NCBI RefSeq assembly: GCF_004349195.1
Contig: NZ_SMLG01000005.1
Location: 217,155-281,154, forward strand
Direction of reading: 5' to 3'
Length of the DNA: 64,000 nucleotides
From: Flavobacterium rhamnosiphilum
GTDB taxonomy: Bacteria; Bacteroidota; Bacteroidia; Flavobacteriales; Flavobacteriaceae
Of this stretch, positions 50,953 through 59,394 are shown in pieces. The position numbers and the translations under genes were made by a program. Position 1 is the first letter of the stretch. Each line of letters starts with the position of its first letter. A model generated the notes under the pieces. It made no database searches and had not been told where the DNA came from. It worked only from the letters and a program-made list of their open reading frames with translations.

Positions 50953-52086
50953 ATGGTTATAAATAACATACAACTCAACACAATTGAAGAAGCGATAGAA
51001 GATATTCGTCAAGGGAAAATTATTATTGTTGTTGATGATGAAGATCGAGAAAACGAAGGTGATTTTTTGGCTGCAGCCGAGAAAGTAACCCCTGAAATGA
51101 TTAATTTCATGGCAACACACGGACGAGGATTGATTTGTGCTCCACTGACGGAAAGCCGATGTAAAGAACTAGGTCTTCATGTAATGGTAAGTAACAATAC
51201 TGATCCAATGGAAACCGCTTTTACCGTTTCGGTAGATTTAAGAGGTAATGGAGTAACTACAGGAATCTCTGCCGCTGACAGAGCAAAAACTATTTTGTCA
51301 TTGGTTGATTCTAAAACTAAACCACATGATTTAGCACGTCCAGGACACATATTTCCTCTTATTGCAAAACAAGGTGGCGTATTAAGAAGAACAGGGCATA
51401 CCGAAGCTGCTATAGATTTCGCAAGATTAGCAGGATTTAAATCAGCAGGTGTGATTGTAGAAATCATGAACGAAGATGGTTCGATGGCTCGTCTCCCGCA
51501 ATTAGTGGAAGTTGCTAAAAAATTCGATTTGAAATTAGTTTCAATTGAAGCTTTAGTGGCGTATAGAATGCAACACGATAGTTTGATTGTTAAAAAAGAA
51601 GATTTTGACATTGAGACCCGTTTTGGTACTTTCAGACTACGAGCGTATCAACAAACGACCAATAAACAAATACACATTGCTTTGACCAAAGGGACTTGGA
51701 ATTTGGGAGAATCGATTTTAACAAGAATCAATTCCTCACAGGTGAATAATGATTTGTTAGGCACATTGACTAATAATGCAGACCAACAACTGGATGACAT
51801 GTTCCAAGTAATTAATGAGGAAGGAAAAGGTGCTGTTATTTTCATCAATCAGGATATGCAATCCGTAAATTTACTAAATCGCATAGCTGAACTTAAATCA
51901 TTACAAACTCAAGGAGTAATGAAAGCACCAAAAATTATCATCGACAGTAAAGATTTTGGAATTGGAGCTCAAATATTGCATGATATTGACATCTCAAAAA
52001 TTAGATTGGTATCTAATGCTGAGCAAACCAAACGTGTTGGAATGATAGGATACGGGTTAGAAATAACAGAATATGTAAAGTATTAA
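50953..52086 (+). CDS. ribB: 3,4-dihydroxy-2-butanone-4-phosphate synthase with degenerate GTP cyclohydrolase II domain
   Basis: A 377-residue RibBA-like protein for riboflavin synthesis. The first 205 residues are an intact Rib[19 protein letters not shown] (acidic metal loop), [26 protein letters not shown] and [16 protein letters not shown]. The second half keeps the GTP cyclohydrolase II length but not its active site. Where the enzyme needs a zinc-binding Cys and a later RCDCG, this protein has [17 protein letters not shown], and the RQEGRGI loop reads NQDMQSV. It should therefore make the four-carbon unit only, and a separate RibA is expected elsewhere. It begins 8 bases after the Lpt gene. 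Confidence 0.92.
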   Translation: MVINNIQLNTIEEAIEDIRQGKIIIVVDDEDRENEGDFLAAAEKVTPEMINFMATHGRGLICAPLTESRCKELGLHVMVSNNTDPMETAFTVSVDLRGNGVTTGISAADRAKTILSLVDSKTKPHDLARPGHIFPLIAKQGGVLRRTGHTEAAIDFARLAGFKSAGVIVEIMNEDGSMARLPQLVEVAKKFDLKLVSIEALVAYRMQHDSLIVKKEDFDIETRFGTFRLRAYQQTTNKQIHIALTKGTWNLGESILTRINSSQVNNDLLGTLTNNADQQLDDMFQVINEEGKGAVIFINQDMQSVNLLNRIAELKSLQTQGVMKAPKIIIDSKDFGIGAQILHDIDISKIRLVSNAEQTKRVGMIGYGLEITEYVKY

Positions 52087-52191
52087 ACCCATTTATTAAT
52101 TTTTTGCAAAAATAAGTTTCATCTAAAGTAAAGAAAATGAAACCTTTAAAAAGTAGTCCTGAAAATAGATGCTTTTTTTATAAAAATAGAT

Positions 52192-52221
52192 TTGCATAAC
52201 CAAAAAAGGTTCTTATATTTG
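52192..52221 (+). promoter_or_regulatory. Consensus promoter of tRNA-Ser
   Basis: TTG (52192-52194), 19 bases, TATATTTG (52214-52221), a full match, 32 bases before the tRNA. Confidence 0.85.
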
Positions 52222-52253
52222 CACTCGCAATCAGGTAATGAAAGCGACATACT

Positions 52254-52338
52254 GGAGAAATGGCAGAGCGGTCGAATGCGGCAGTCTTGAAAACTGTTGA
52301 CTGTAACAGGTCCGGGGGTTCGAATCCCTCTTTCTCCG
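52254..52338 (+). tRNA. tRNA-Ser (TGA)
   Basis: An 85-base class II tRNA: acceptor GGAGAAA with TTTCTCC and discriminator G, anticodon stem GCAGT/ACTGT around CTTGAAA (anticodon TGA, 52288-52290), a long variable arm, and T arm with GGTTCGAATCC. CCA is not encoded. Confidence 0.95.
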
Positions 52339-52341
52339 CAA

Positions 52342-52373
52342 AAAAAACCCGAAACGAAAGTTTCGGGTTTTTT
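52342..52373 (+). terminator. Rho-independent terminator of tRNA-Ser
   Basis: AAAACCCGAAAC pairs with GTTTCGGGTTTT around GAAA, followed by T. Confidence 0.9.
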
Positions 52374-52499
52374 GTTTTCAAGCCTGCGCTAAAAGTAGAC
52401 TTGAAAACAAAAAACAAACCAAAATTCATTTTGGTTTAGGTTTTCTTTGCACGGTTCTCCATTCACAGGATCAACGGAATCAATGTCTCTCCACCAGTA

Positions 52500-52805
52500 G
52501 AAATAATAAAAGGGCTTCTCACATTCCCCCTCCTTCCTATTCCGGAAGAATTAATTCTGAAATATGCCAATCATCCACAATGCATAAATGAAGATAAACT
52601 ATTACCCGTTCTAACCAACCAAAAAACGAACAGCCATCTAAAGGAAATAGCGGATGTCTGCGGCATCAAAAAAGATCTAACCTTCCACAATTTCCAGACA
52701 TACTTTTGCAACCACTGTAACACTTACAAATGGCTTTCCCATAGAAAGTGTGAGCAAAATATTGACAACAACGTTTCTTTATCCTGCTTTGCAGTCCCCG
52801 AATGA
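52500..52805 (+). pseudogene. Decayed tyrosine recombinase fragment
   Basis: One frame reads PIPEELILKYANHPQCINED, then KLLPVLTNQKTNSHLKEIAD and VCGIKKDLTFHNFQTYF. This matches the region before and at the His-x-x-Arg box of Bacteroidota tyrosine recombinases (normally LTFHIARHTFATTVTLTNG). The Arg box is destroyed, the following ATTVTLTNG is found only after a frame change, and no Tyr box is present. A stop precedes it. It is a non-functional remnant 160 bases from tRNA-Ser, so probably the scar of an element once integrated there. Confidence 0.8.
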
Positions 52806-52839
52806 AAAGTTGTCACTAAAAAGCCAGTCACTAAAAGAT

Positions 52840-53289
52840 TTAAGCATCCGGAATTTCCAGCTCAACTAATTTTGCCAATTTCTCTAATGATTCCTGCCAA
52901 CCTAAATAACACATTTCTGTTGGTATAACTGAAGGAATACCTTCTTGAATAATTTTAAGTTCTGTGCCGCAAGAAACCTTTTTGAGCCAAACCGAAGTCT
53001 TCATTTCACCAGGCAAATTAAGGTCTTCAAATTTGTCAGTATATTTAATAAATTCATTCGGCTTCAATTCCAGATATGTTCCGCCAAATGAGTGCCCATT
53101 TCCTGTGGAGAAATTAATAAAAGACATTCGGTAATTCCCGCCTTGTTTTACATCCATGCTATGAACAACACATAAAAAACCATAAGGAGGAAGCCATGAT
53201 GCCATAGCATTAGCATCAGTAAACGCACGATAAATTTTTTCGGGAGATGCTTTAAGAACTCGATGTAATGATACGCAATTATTTGCCAT
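52840..53289 (-). CDS. SRPBCC-family protein (AHSA1-like)
   Basis: A 149-residue protein with the START/AHSA1 fold: VSLHRVLKASPEKIYRAFTD at the start, ASWLPPYGF, and the C-terminal amphipathic helix (LGWQESLEKLAKLVELEIPD). It has no signal peptide. Such proteins bind small hydrophobic ligands; the substrate is not known. It follows a VOC-family gene by 24 bases, a common pairing in accessory regions. Confidence 0.88.
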   Translation of the reverse strand: MANNCVSLHRVLKASPEKIYRAFTDANAMASWLPPYGFLCVVHSMDVKQGGNYRMSFINFSTGNGHSFGGTYLELKPNEFIKYTDKFEDLNLPGEMKTSVWLKKVSCGTELKIIQEGIPSVIPTEMCYLGWQESLEKLAKLVELEIPDA

Positions 53290-53313
53290 AGTATTGATTT
53301 GGGTTAGTGATTA

Positions 53314-53754
53314 TTAATGAAGAGGATGACTTGAAACATTAAACATCCAGCTGATTCCGAATTTGTCTTTGCAAGTTCCCCAGTAACCCCAGAATTCATC
53401 ATGAGGTGCAACACTGTCTGTTCCACCTTGAGAAAGTTCTCTATACAAGCGGTCAGCTTCTTCTTTAGTATCTGGATTTAAACTGATTGTAACATTATTA
53501 CCTTCAATCAATTTATGTCCCATGCTTTCAGGCATATCGGTTGCCATAATTTCTGTCCCGCCAAGTATTGGTAATGCAACATGCATTACTTTGTTCTTGT
53601 CAGCTTCTGAAAGTTCAGGCATACCCGGTTGAGCTGGAATGTCTTTCATTCTCATTATCGGAACAGAAAATTCTGTTTTGAAAACTTTTTTGTAGTAGTT
53701 AAATGCTTCTTCAGCGTTTCCCATGAAGTTGAGATAAATTGATACATGTCCCAT
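53314..53754 (-). CDS. VOC-family protein (PhnB/glyoxalase-like)
   Basis: A 146-residue protein of the glyoxalase/bleomycin-resistance fold in the PhnB-like form: VSIYLNFMGNAEEAFNYYKK, then VMHVALPILGGTEIMATDMP, NVTISLNPDTKEEADRLY, and the end WGYWGTCKDKFGISWMFNV. Function in the family is mostly unknown (metal-dependent small-molecule chemistry). It is the first gene of a pair with the SRPBCC gene. Confidence 0.88.
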   Translation of the reverse strand: MGHVSIYLNFMGNAEEAFNYYKKVFKTEFSVPIMRMKDIPAQPGMPELSEADKNKVMHVALPILGGTEIMATDMPESMGHKLIEGNNVTISLNPDTKEEADRLYRELSQGGTDSVAPHDEFWGYWGTCKDKFGISWMFNVSSHPLH

Positions 53755-54210
53755 GATGATTTGTTTTGCTTATCGTTATTGTAAAGATAAAGAATAATAT
53801 CAAATGAATTATGCAACTGACACTGAGAACTATATGATTTATTATTTGTGAAATAAAAATATTTTATCTTGAAAGATGTGTAATAAAAAAAGGGAATTCC
53901 ATTTTTGAAACTCTCTATTTAATTAGATAAATTTTTATCCAAATGCGTTTTACTATAACCGTAATTGTTTAATTTTTTCTAATGGAAGCGAAAAAGAGTT
54001 ACAGTTTTTGATTTTAATTTTTCAAAGAAGCTACTGGAATAGGTTTTTATTTTAAACATTATAATAATTTAAAAAAACAACCAAAATATTACTGAATAAA
54101 GAAAGACAGAAATAAAAAGCAACAATAGTTTAAGGTTTTATATATTTATATAGGAGAGTTAATGATTCGTTAAAACTATGATTTACAGTTATTATGGAAA
54201 AAGCAAACTG
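53755..54210. other. Spacer without recognisable gene
   Basis: About 450 AT-rich bases. No open frame, tRNA or clear repeat is seen. It should contain the minus-strand promoter of the VOC gene near its left end (TTATCTTTAC, close to the -7 pattern). Confidence 0.4.
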
Positions 54211-54363
54211 TATCTTTGAGTGTGGTTTTGATTAATCACTTGAGTAAAACTATCTGAAAAGAAAAGCTAATTCAAATAGTCATTTCATACTGAACGGTAT
54301 GAGTTGATAAATGGTAAATCAGAATCTACAATCGGAGGCCCTTTAAAAAGGCCTCCTTTTTTT
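54211..54363 (+). ncRNA. Possible small RNA with promoter and terminator
   Basis: A -7 element TATCTTTG at 54211-54218 and a strong terminator (GGAGGCC / GGCCTCC, 54334-54363, with T tract) enclose about 140 bases with no coding frame. A hairpin TCATAC-TGAACG-GTATGA lies inside (about 54285-54302). No -33 TTG is seen. The terminator may also serve nothing else on the plus strand, since the neighbours on both sides are on the minus strand. This makes a small RNA the simplest reading, but it is only a prediction. Confidence 0.4.
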
Positions 54364-54383
54364 AGGATTAATGTTTTCCCATT

Positions 54384-54893
54384 TCATGACTTTTCTTCGT
54401 CAACAATTAGTTTCAAAGAATTGATATAATCAGTATCAAATTCTATAACTCTTATTTTGTTTTGCTTGAAACTCATTTCACCCTCAAATTTCCCTTCGGT
54501 TCCCAAAAAATCTATTACCAGTTCTTCCTCATTTTGTGCTATGAGTTTACCGAGATAAACAGCTTTATCTGACTTTGTTGCAATCTGAAAAATCTCATAT
54601 TTATTCGCTAGAAAATTTATAATTGAAGACAAATCTTTAAGCGGAATTATTTCGGCTGCGCTTGTTTTTAAACCTTTAAGTTTAATTACTCTTTCTGTGA
54701 ATTCATGATCCTTGTCTTGAATAATTGACTTTACATTTTTGTTTTTTAATATCGTATAGCCATCAATTATAAAATCAACAGGATTATTTTTCAGTAAAAT
54801 CCAATCTTCAGTCCAATCAATAAGAAAACCACTAAAAATTTCTTTTTTGTCGTCAAATTCTATTGAAATTAATTGTCGTAAGTATTTTTCCAT
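54384..54893 (-). CDS. Unknown 169-residue protein with two similar beta-type halves
   Basis: A cytosolic protein without signal peptide. The N-terminal half (FSGFLIDWTEDWILLKNNPV, DFIIDGYTILKNKNVKSI) and the C-terminal half (YLGKLIAQNEEELVIDFLGT, EGKFEGEMSFKQNKIRVIEF) share a pattern: a short strand, Gly-x-Leu-Ile, a strand, and a final strand. This suggests an internal duplication of a small barrel such as an Sm-like fold. I do not know a function. It is the last gene of the minus-strand accessory row; GCCAACGTCA lies before its start. Confidence 0.75.
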   Translation of the reverse strand: MEKYLRQLISIEFDDKKEIFSGFLIDWTEDWILLKNNPVDFIIDGYTILKNKNVKSIIQDKDHEFTERVIKLKGLKTSAAEIIPLKDLSSIINFLANKYEIFQIATKSDKAVYLGKLIAQNEEELVIDFLGTEGKFEGEMSFKQNKIRVIEFDTDYINSLKLIVDEEKS

Positions 54894-55188
54894 TATGCTT
54901 TTTTAAGTTTCAAGAGCAGTTTTCCGCCAACGTCAGTTCTCCCGAAGCGTCGGGATAAAAACCTCTAGCCGAGTCAATTTTTGTTCACCAGAGGGTGAAT
55001 ACATTTAATTTAAACTACAATTATATCCTTTGTAAAAAAGACTTTCAATTAAGGCAATAATAATAATAATAATAATAAGGACGTCTAATCAGTTCCGTTC
55101 AACACAGGTTTACCTCATTAATTTTATTTATATTGATATTCGGTGATTGCAATTCATTCTTCATTTGCTACTTAGCCGTTGTGTACAG
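54894..55188. other. Spacer with boundary motifs
   Basis: Holds GCCAACGTCA (54926-54935), a hairpin CCCGAAGCGTCGGG (54943-54956), a CCTCTAGC motif also seen in variant form in other spacers, the AAT microsatellite (55056-55078), and GTTGTGTAC (55178-55186) beside the stop of the next gene. No gene is seen. Confidence 0.5.
55056..55078. repeat. AAT trinucleotide microsatellite
   Basis: Seven full AAT units and two further bases between CAAT-rich sequence and GGACGTC. It is intergenic, so length changes would not alter a protein. Confidence 0.85.
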
Positions 55189-55605
55189 TTATTTTTGAAC
55201 CCTTGCTAATAGCATTGAATTATTTTCTGAAAAATTTCTAGGGCTGTTTTCCTTAACCGTTTCGATCTTAAAAGAATTATCATCAATTATTTCTGCAATA
55301 AATGATAATTTTTCAGTTTCTTCATAACCTTCTGAATGCATGATAAAATCAATATTGATCGGTTTTGTTGTAGTATCGATACTATAAGTAATCGTTGCTT
55401 TTTTTCCGTTTATATAATAATCTTTACCGCCTAAAATGTTATCACCAATTTTTATCGATGCAGTTCCATCTTTTTCAAAAATAATATATCCGGTTTTACC
55501 TTTGTCGGTGCCTTTCCATTTTCCAATGAAATTGTATTCTTCTATATTTTTATAGGAAAAAGATAAAACGGTAAAACAAATTAAAAGTAATAAAATTCTT
55601 TTCAT
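55189..55605 (-). CDS. Secreted lipocalin-like small protein
   Basis: A 138-residue exported protein with a signal peptide (MKRILLLLICFTVLSFSY). The mature part starts IGKWKGTDKGKTGYIIFEKD and has alternating strands through DGTASIKIGDNILGGKDY and SFIAEIIDDNSFKIETV, a small beta-barrel style like lipocalin-like domains of Bacteroidota. The ligand is unknown. The gene is bracketed by GTTGTGTAC (55178-55186) and its inverse GTACACAAC (55624-55632). Confidence 0.75.
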   Translation of the reverse strand: MKRILLLLICFTVLSFSYKNIEEYNFIGKWKGTDKGKTGYIIFEKDGTASIKIGDNILGGKDYYINGKKATITYSIDTTTKPINIDFIMHSEGYEETEKLSFIAEIIDDNSFKIETVKENSPRNFSENNSMLLARVQK

Positions 55606-55880
55606 AGTTCAATTTTTCTAATTGTACACAACCCGTATAGATGCGAAATAAACCTTCCCATATACACCTATTTTGAGGTAGATTAGCGAAGGTTTGTTTC
55701 GCTTTATACATTTTCAAAAATAATCAAAAAAAAGATTACAAATCATCAAAAAGTTTTTGATTTCTCTACATCTTTCACCACCCACACAATTTGAGTCGGT
55801 GTTAGCCTAGAGCTGTCTTTCTTATTTGCCTTGTCCATAGATTTAATTTTCATTGGGATTTTATTAACAGCTTAGCCTCC
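55606..55880. other. Spacer with inverted repeat and boundary motif
   Basis: GTACACAAC at 55624-55632 lies before the lipocalin-like gene. GCGAAATAAACCTTC and GAAGGTTTGTTTCGC (about 55645-55701) form an inverted repeat with 14 of 15 matches. No gene is seen. Confidence 0.55.
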
Positions 55881-56477
55881 TTAAACTCCAATAGTACCTG
55901 TCTTGACCTCACCAGCTCGCTTGTAGTTGGCAATAATCACTCCAGTTGGCGTAGCCAAACTCTCCGTTAATGTAAATGCTGCCGGAATCGTGCCATCGTC
56001 AAACAACTTTTTTCCTGTTCCAAGAGTCAATGGGTAAATTTTGAGCCTGAGTTCGTCCACTAAATCATTCTTAAGTAACAGCTGAATAAGTTTACCGCTG
56101 CCCCAAACTTGAATATCAGAACCTTCTGAATTTTTGAGCTTTTTAATATCTTCCAAACTTTCGATAAATACGGTATTTTTCCAGTTTGCCTTTTTCATAG
56201 TCTTGGACATAACGTATTTTGTGCCATCATTGATGCCAGGCCAAATATCTGCATGTTCAGGCCAGAAGGAGGCCCAAATCTCAAACGTTTTCCTGCCCAA
56301 AAGATAATCTGCTGATTGTTTCAGCTCTTTTTGCACCACCTTACCTCCAACTTCGTCATCATAAGGAGCAACCCAACCGCCATATTTGAAACCGCCTGAT
56401 GTATCTTCCTCAGGTCCTCCGGGTGCTTGCAGTACTCCATCTAATGTAATCATTGATAAGACGATTATTTTTCTCAT
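55881..56477 (-). CDS. Dihydrofolate reductase-family protein (RibD C-terminal type)
   Basis: A 198-residue cytosolic protein. It starts MRKIIVLSMITLDGVLQAPG, typical of this family, then YLLGRKTFEIWASFWP, VQVWGSGK-like IQVWGSGKLIQLLLKNDLVD and LRLKIYPLTLGTGKKLFDD, the NADPH-binding and closing motifs. Family members are often of unknown substrate (reductase type). It stands alone in the minus-strand row, with long spacers on both sides. Confidence 0.9.
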   Translation of the reverse strand: MRKIIVLSMITLDGVLQAPGGPEEDTSGGFKYGGWVAPYDDEVGGKVVQKELKQSADYLLGRKTFEIWASFWPEHADIWPGINDGTKYVMSKTMKKANWKNTVFIESLEDIKKLKNSEGSDIQVWGSGKLIQLLLKNDLVDELRLKIYPLTLGTGKKLFDDGTIPAAFTLTESLATPTGVIIANYKRAGEVKTGTIGV

Positions 56478-56969
56478 GTAATTACAGTTTTTAATTGTTA
56501 GTAATTATTGTTTGAATCTAAATTGCATCTTGCAAGCGGCAGCCAAACGGCTTTGCAGAAATTGTCTGCGGTTACTGTCCGCTGTCAAATTTAAAAGTTG
56601 AGCTGTCGTTATACGGTTGGGGCTAACTTATTTACTTACTCCATTTTTAGATTAAAAATGGAGTATATCTGTTTATTTTTTGTTACACACACAACTCTCT
56701 AGCTGAGTTTTGTATTTCAAGTCCACAAAACCATTTCTACTATGCTCATGGTCTTTCTCATTACCTTAAAGACACTAATTTTATGTAAAAAAAGACACCT
56801 CATAGCCTCATTTTCATATATTCTTATTACAGTCTACGAAATCCAGTAGCTTAAAAACAAACCTCGCTTAAAAGGACTTAAACGAGGTTGTTTTTATGTT
56901 GGTTTGTACCGATTTAGATTTTTAGAACGGCTGTACAACAGCTACCGATGTTGTGCGTTCGGCTTTTTT
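56478..56969. other. 492-base spacer with several palindromes
   Basis: Seen from right to left: GTTGTGC (56950-56956) beside the stop of the next gene, a hairpin ACCTCG...CGAGGT (56854-56896), ACACACAACTC (near 56692), a hairpin ACTCCATTTTTAG / TAAAAATGGAGT (56636-56665), GTTGGGGCTAAC (near 56620) and a palindrome-rich piece with GCAGCCAAACGGCTTTGCAG (near 56540-56560). It looks like the remains of one or more short units without genes. Confidence 0.5.
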
Positions 56970-57806
56970 TCACGCCATTACCGCTATCATTTTTAAAGTC
57001 TGTTCGCCCAAAGTTCTGTCCCCTATGATTTCAACTGTATCAAATACTTGTTCAGGTTTCCAACTTTTTGAAAACAGTTTCCAAGCTGTATTTGGATCAA
57101 TTGTTACTTGACAATTAGCATCAAGATTATCGTCTTTGCTTACTATCCAGCTATCATCTGTTTTTATGATGCTCCACAGTCCACCAATATCTGTTGAAAC
57201 TTTGAGTGATACAACTGTTCTAATTTCTGCAGAAACATCACTAAAAGTATAAGGAAAGGCATACATAAATGTATCAAGGAATGGATAATATAGTTCTTTA
57301 GTCATAATTCCTGGCTTCCCAACTGCATCTCTAATTTGTTGTTGATGCAAAAATTTTTCGGTGTATTCCCTTGCAATGTGAAACCAATTTTGAGATGTTT
57401 CTTGTCCTGCCCAAGCAACTGAAAACACAGAGTTATCATATGGATTTAACGTTTGAAGATGTTCAAAATATTCATTTCCTGTTATTTCTAAAAGATTTGT
57501 CAATACTTGTGGACTTAATCTTTTTGTAGCATTTGTCCAAGTCGCATTCAAATGATTTAAAAAGGCAACAAGATCTTGATAAGAGTTTATGTTTTCGGGT
57601 TTTTCTCCAAAATAGCCGTCCCTTGATGTTGATAAGGATCTCAGATTTCCGTCAAGCAGGTGAGAAGCTACATCTTTTACTTTCCATAGTTTTGCAATTG
57701 TTTGAGCATTCCACTCTTCCTCTGTTAGAGATTTTAAAAGTTCAATTAGCATCTTGTCCAATATTGGAAAAAGATGTAAAGTCTGTATTTTGATTTCATC
57801 TTTCAT
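56970..57806 (-). CDS. Maleylpyruvate isomerase N-terminal/DinB-like protein
   Basis: A 278-residue cytosolic protein. The four-helix DinB-like domain covers about residues 1-170 (LTEEEWNAQTIAKLWKVKDV, ASHLLDGNLRSLS, the likely metal His in VASHLLDG, and HIAREYTEKFLHQQQIRDAV). The C-terminal 80 residues form a small sterol-carrier-like or closing domain (DANCQVTIDPNTAWKLFSKS). Family members are thiol-dependent transferases or isomerases; the reaction here is unknown. The gene is bracketed by GTTGTGC (56950-56956, plus) and GCACAAC (57833-57839, plus). Confidence 0.85.
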   Translation of the reverse strand: MKDEIKIQTLHLFPILDKMLIELLKSLTEEEWNAQTIAKLWKVKDVASHLLDGNLRSLSTSRDGYFGEKPENINSYQDLVAFLNHLNATWTNATKRLSPQVLTNLLEITGNEYFEHLQTLNPYDNSVFSVAWAGQETSQNWFHIAREYTEKFLHQQQIRDAVGKPGIMTKELYYPFLDTFMYAFPYTFSDVSAEIRTVVSLKVSTDIGGLWSIIKTDDSWIVSKDDNLDANCQVTIDPNTAWKLFSKSWKPEQVFDTVEIIGDRTLGEQTLKMIAVMA

Positions 57807-58188
57807 TTTCTACGCTCTCGTTTTAAGCTGACGCACAACGTCAATCCGTCTAAAAACCTTCAAACGAACTGATTTTATTAATTATAAAGTAAATATATGA
57901 GATTTAAACTATATTTTTTTTCTTTCTGGAAAAAGTCACTTTCTCGTTTTTAAAAGACAAACGCCAGAAAAAACAACCATTTATCACTGCGAAAAAAAAA
58001 GACTATAAATCCTCTTGATATTTTATCCGAAAACTTTACGAAAACACCATAGTGTTAACGGACTTGTAACTGGTTCCATTTAACACGAGTTTCATTGTTC
58101 GTACTGCGCACGCAACAAAACTCTAGCTGTTACCTGTAGGCATTTTAATCTCACTCAATTTATGTATCAAAGAATGTCTATTAATTCT
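57807..58188. other. 382-base spacer with boundary motifs
   Basis: GCACAACGTCA (57833-57843) lies before the DinB-like gene. AACACTATGGTGTT-like inverted bases, GTGTTAACGGACTTGTAAC and ACTCTAGCTGTTACCTG are found toward the right. No coding frame is seen. Confidence 0.45.
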
Positions 58189-58755
58189 CTATATTTTTTG
58201 TTTGTCATATCTGTAAAGACCATAAATAACTATACCAATTATAATTTCAATTAAGCCTCCTGTCAATGCAGAGGGAAAGCCTCCTGCTTCCATTCTAAAA
58301 AGAGTATAAGCTGCCAATCCCAGAATAGTTCCCAAAACCCAATAAAGGCGTATACCGTAAATACTTGCAAAGGTTAGGTATCGTCCAGCAATTATCATCA
58401 ACATTCCTTGAAAAAACCATTCAACTTTAATCAGAGACAAACCATAAGCTAACGGAATACACATAATCATCCATATTGTACCTTCCATTGCAAGTTTTCC
58501 AAGAGGGTTATTCTTATTATGTCCGCCTTTAATACCCATTAGTTTTCCAATTAATGCTGCCATTGGGAAGATGAACATTCCTCCAATAATTAAAGTCCAG
58601 ATACCTTTTTGTGATGAATGGTAATTCACAATTAAGCTCGAAAATACCCAAACAATCCCTGAAACAAAAACACCGATTGAGCCATAGCCGTAGCCATCTC
58701 TCATATCACCTTGAGCATCTTGTAAATTACCGATATTTAAATTTTTATTTGTCAT
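58189..58755 (-). CDS. Membrane protein, DUF7010-like
   Basis: A 188-residue protein with five or six hydrophobic helices after a short polar N-terminus (NLQDAQGDMRDGYGYGSIGV). Helices include GVFVSGIVWVFSSLIV, GIWTLIIGGMFIFPMAALIG and LIEIIIGIVIYGLYRY. The start resembles DUF7010 proteins (QxDMRxGYxxG), remembered and not checked. The function is unknown. It lies alone in the accessory row. Confidence 0.75.
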   Translation of the reverse strand: MTNKNLNIGNLQDAQGDMRDGYGYGSIGVFVSGIVWVFSSLIVNYHSSQKGIWTLIIGGMFIFPMAALIGKLMGIKGGHNKNNPLGKLAMEGTIWMIMCIPLAYGLSLIKVEWFFQGMLMIIAGRYLTFASIYGIRLYWVLGTILGLAAYTLFRMEAGGFPSALTGGLIEIIIGIVIYGLYRYDKQKI

Positions 58756-58816
58756 AGTTACGTTAGATTCTTGAGTCTGTTTTTTGCTTGAAGTTTGACG
58801 TTCCCTTGCTACAATA

Positions 58817-58898
58817 GGTTTAGGACTAAATTAAGATTTATTTTTCGGTTATAGCTAAACTTCCAAACGTAAAACCAACTTTAAATTAAGCCTAAACC
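58817..58898. repeat. Inverted repeat in a gene spacer
   Basis: GGTTTAGG (58817-58824) and CCTAAACC (58891-58898) with partly matching inner arms around an ATTAAG-rich centre. The spacer also holds AAACAGCGGTTGGCGAT next to the stop of the following gene. Such spacers recur in Bacteroidota accessory regions. Confidence 0.5.
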
Positions 58899-58956
58899 CG
58901 CCATATTGCCAAACAGCGGTTGGCGATAGTGTTTATTAATCTGTTGTATTTTTAAT

Positions 58957-59394
58957 TTAGTCAATTATTCTGTTAAATATTATACTTAATACTACTAAAA
59001 TTGGCAATGCTAGCCAAGCAGTAAACACTAATTCGATTCCATTTTGTCCGCCACTTCCATAACATAATATTTTACTATTAGAAAATAAACTTCCAATGCT
59101 TGATTGAATACAAACATATTCAACTAAATTAAATATTATCAATTTTGTTTTTAAAGTTTCTAATTTCTCAATAGTAATGTTTCTAATATATTTTATGAAA
59201 GTAATTGGCAAAGCTATTCCAATAATTGTTGTTAAAGTCCAAATTACTTTCCACGAAATAGAGCATTCTATTCCACCTGAACTCAATAGCATTTGCGTTC
59301 CAATTAATCCAATAGCAGTAAATCCAGGAACAAAAATTCCAATTACAGAAAAAATAATTGTTGGTTTTAAAAAGTCAAAATTTATGTTTTCCAA
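58957..59394 (-). CDS. Unknown 145-residue membrane protein
   Basis: A small protein with four hydrophobic helices: IIFSVIGIFVPGFTAIGLIG, VIWTLTTIIGIALPITFI, a less regular one near IIFNLVEYVCIQSSIG and the last VFTAWLALPILVVLSIIF. It has no known motif. It is bracketed by GTTGGC (58919-58924) and GCCAAC (59433-59438), as other genes in this row. No function can be assigned. Confidence 0.7.
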   Translation of the reverse strand: MENINFDFLKPTIIFSVIGIFVPGFTAIGLIGTQMLLSSGGIECSISWKVIWTLTTIIGIALPITFIKYIRNITIEKLETLKTKLIIFNLVEYVCIQSSIGSLFSNSKILCYGSGGQNGIELVFTAWLALPILVVLSIIFNRIID

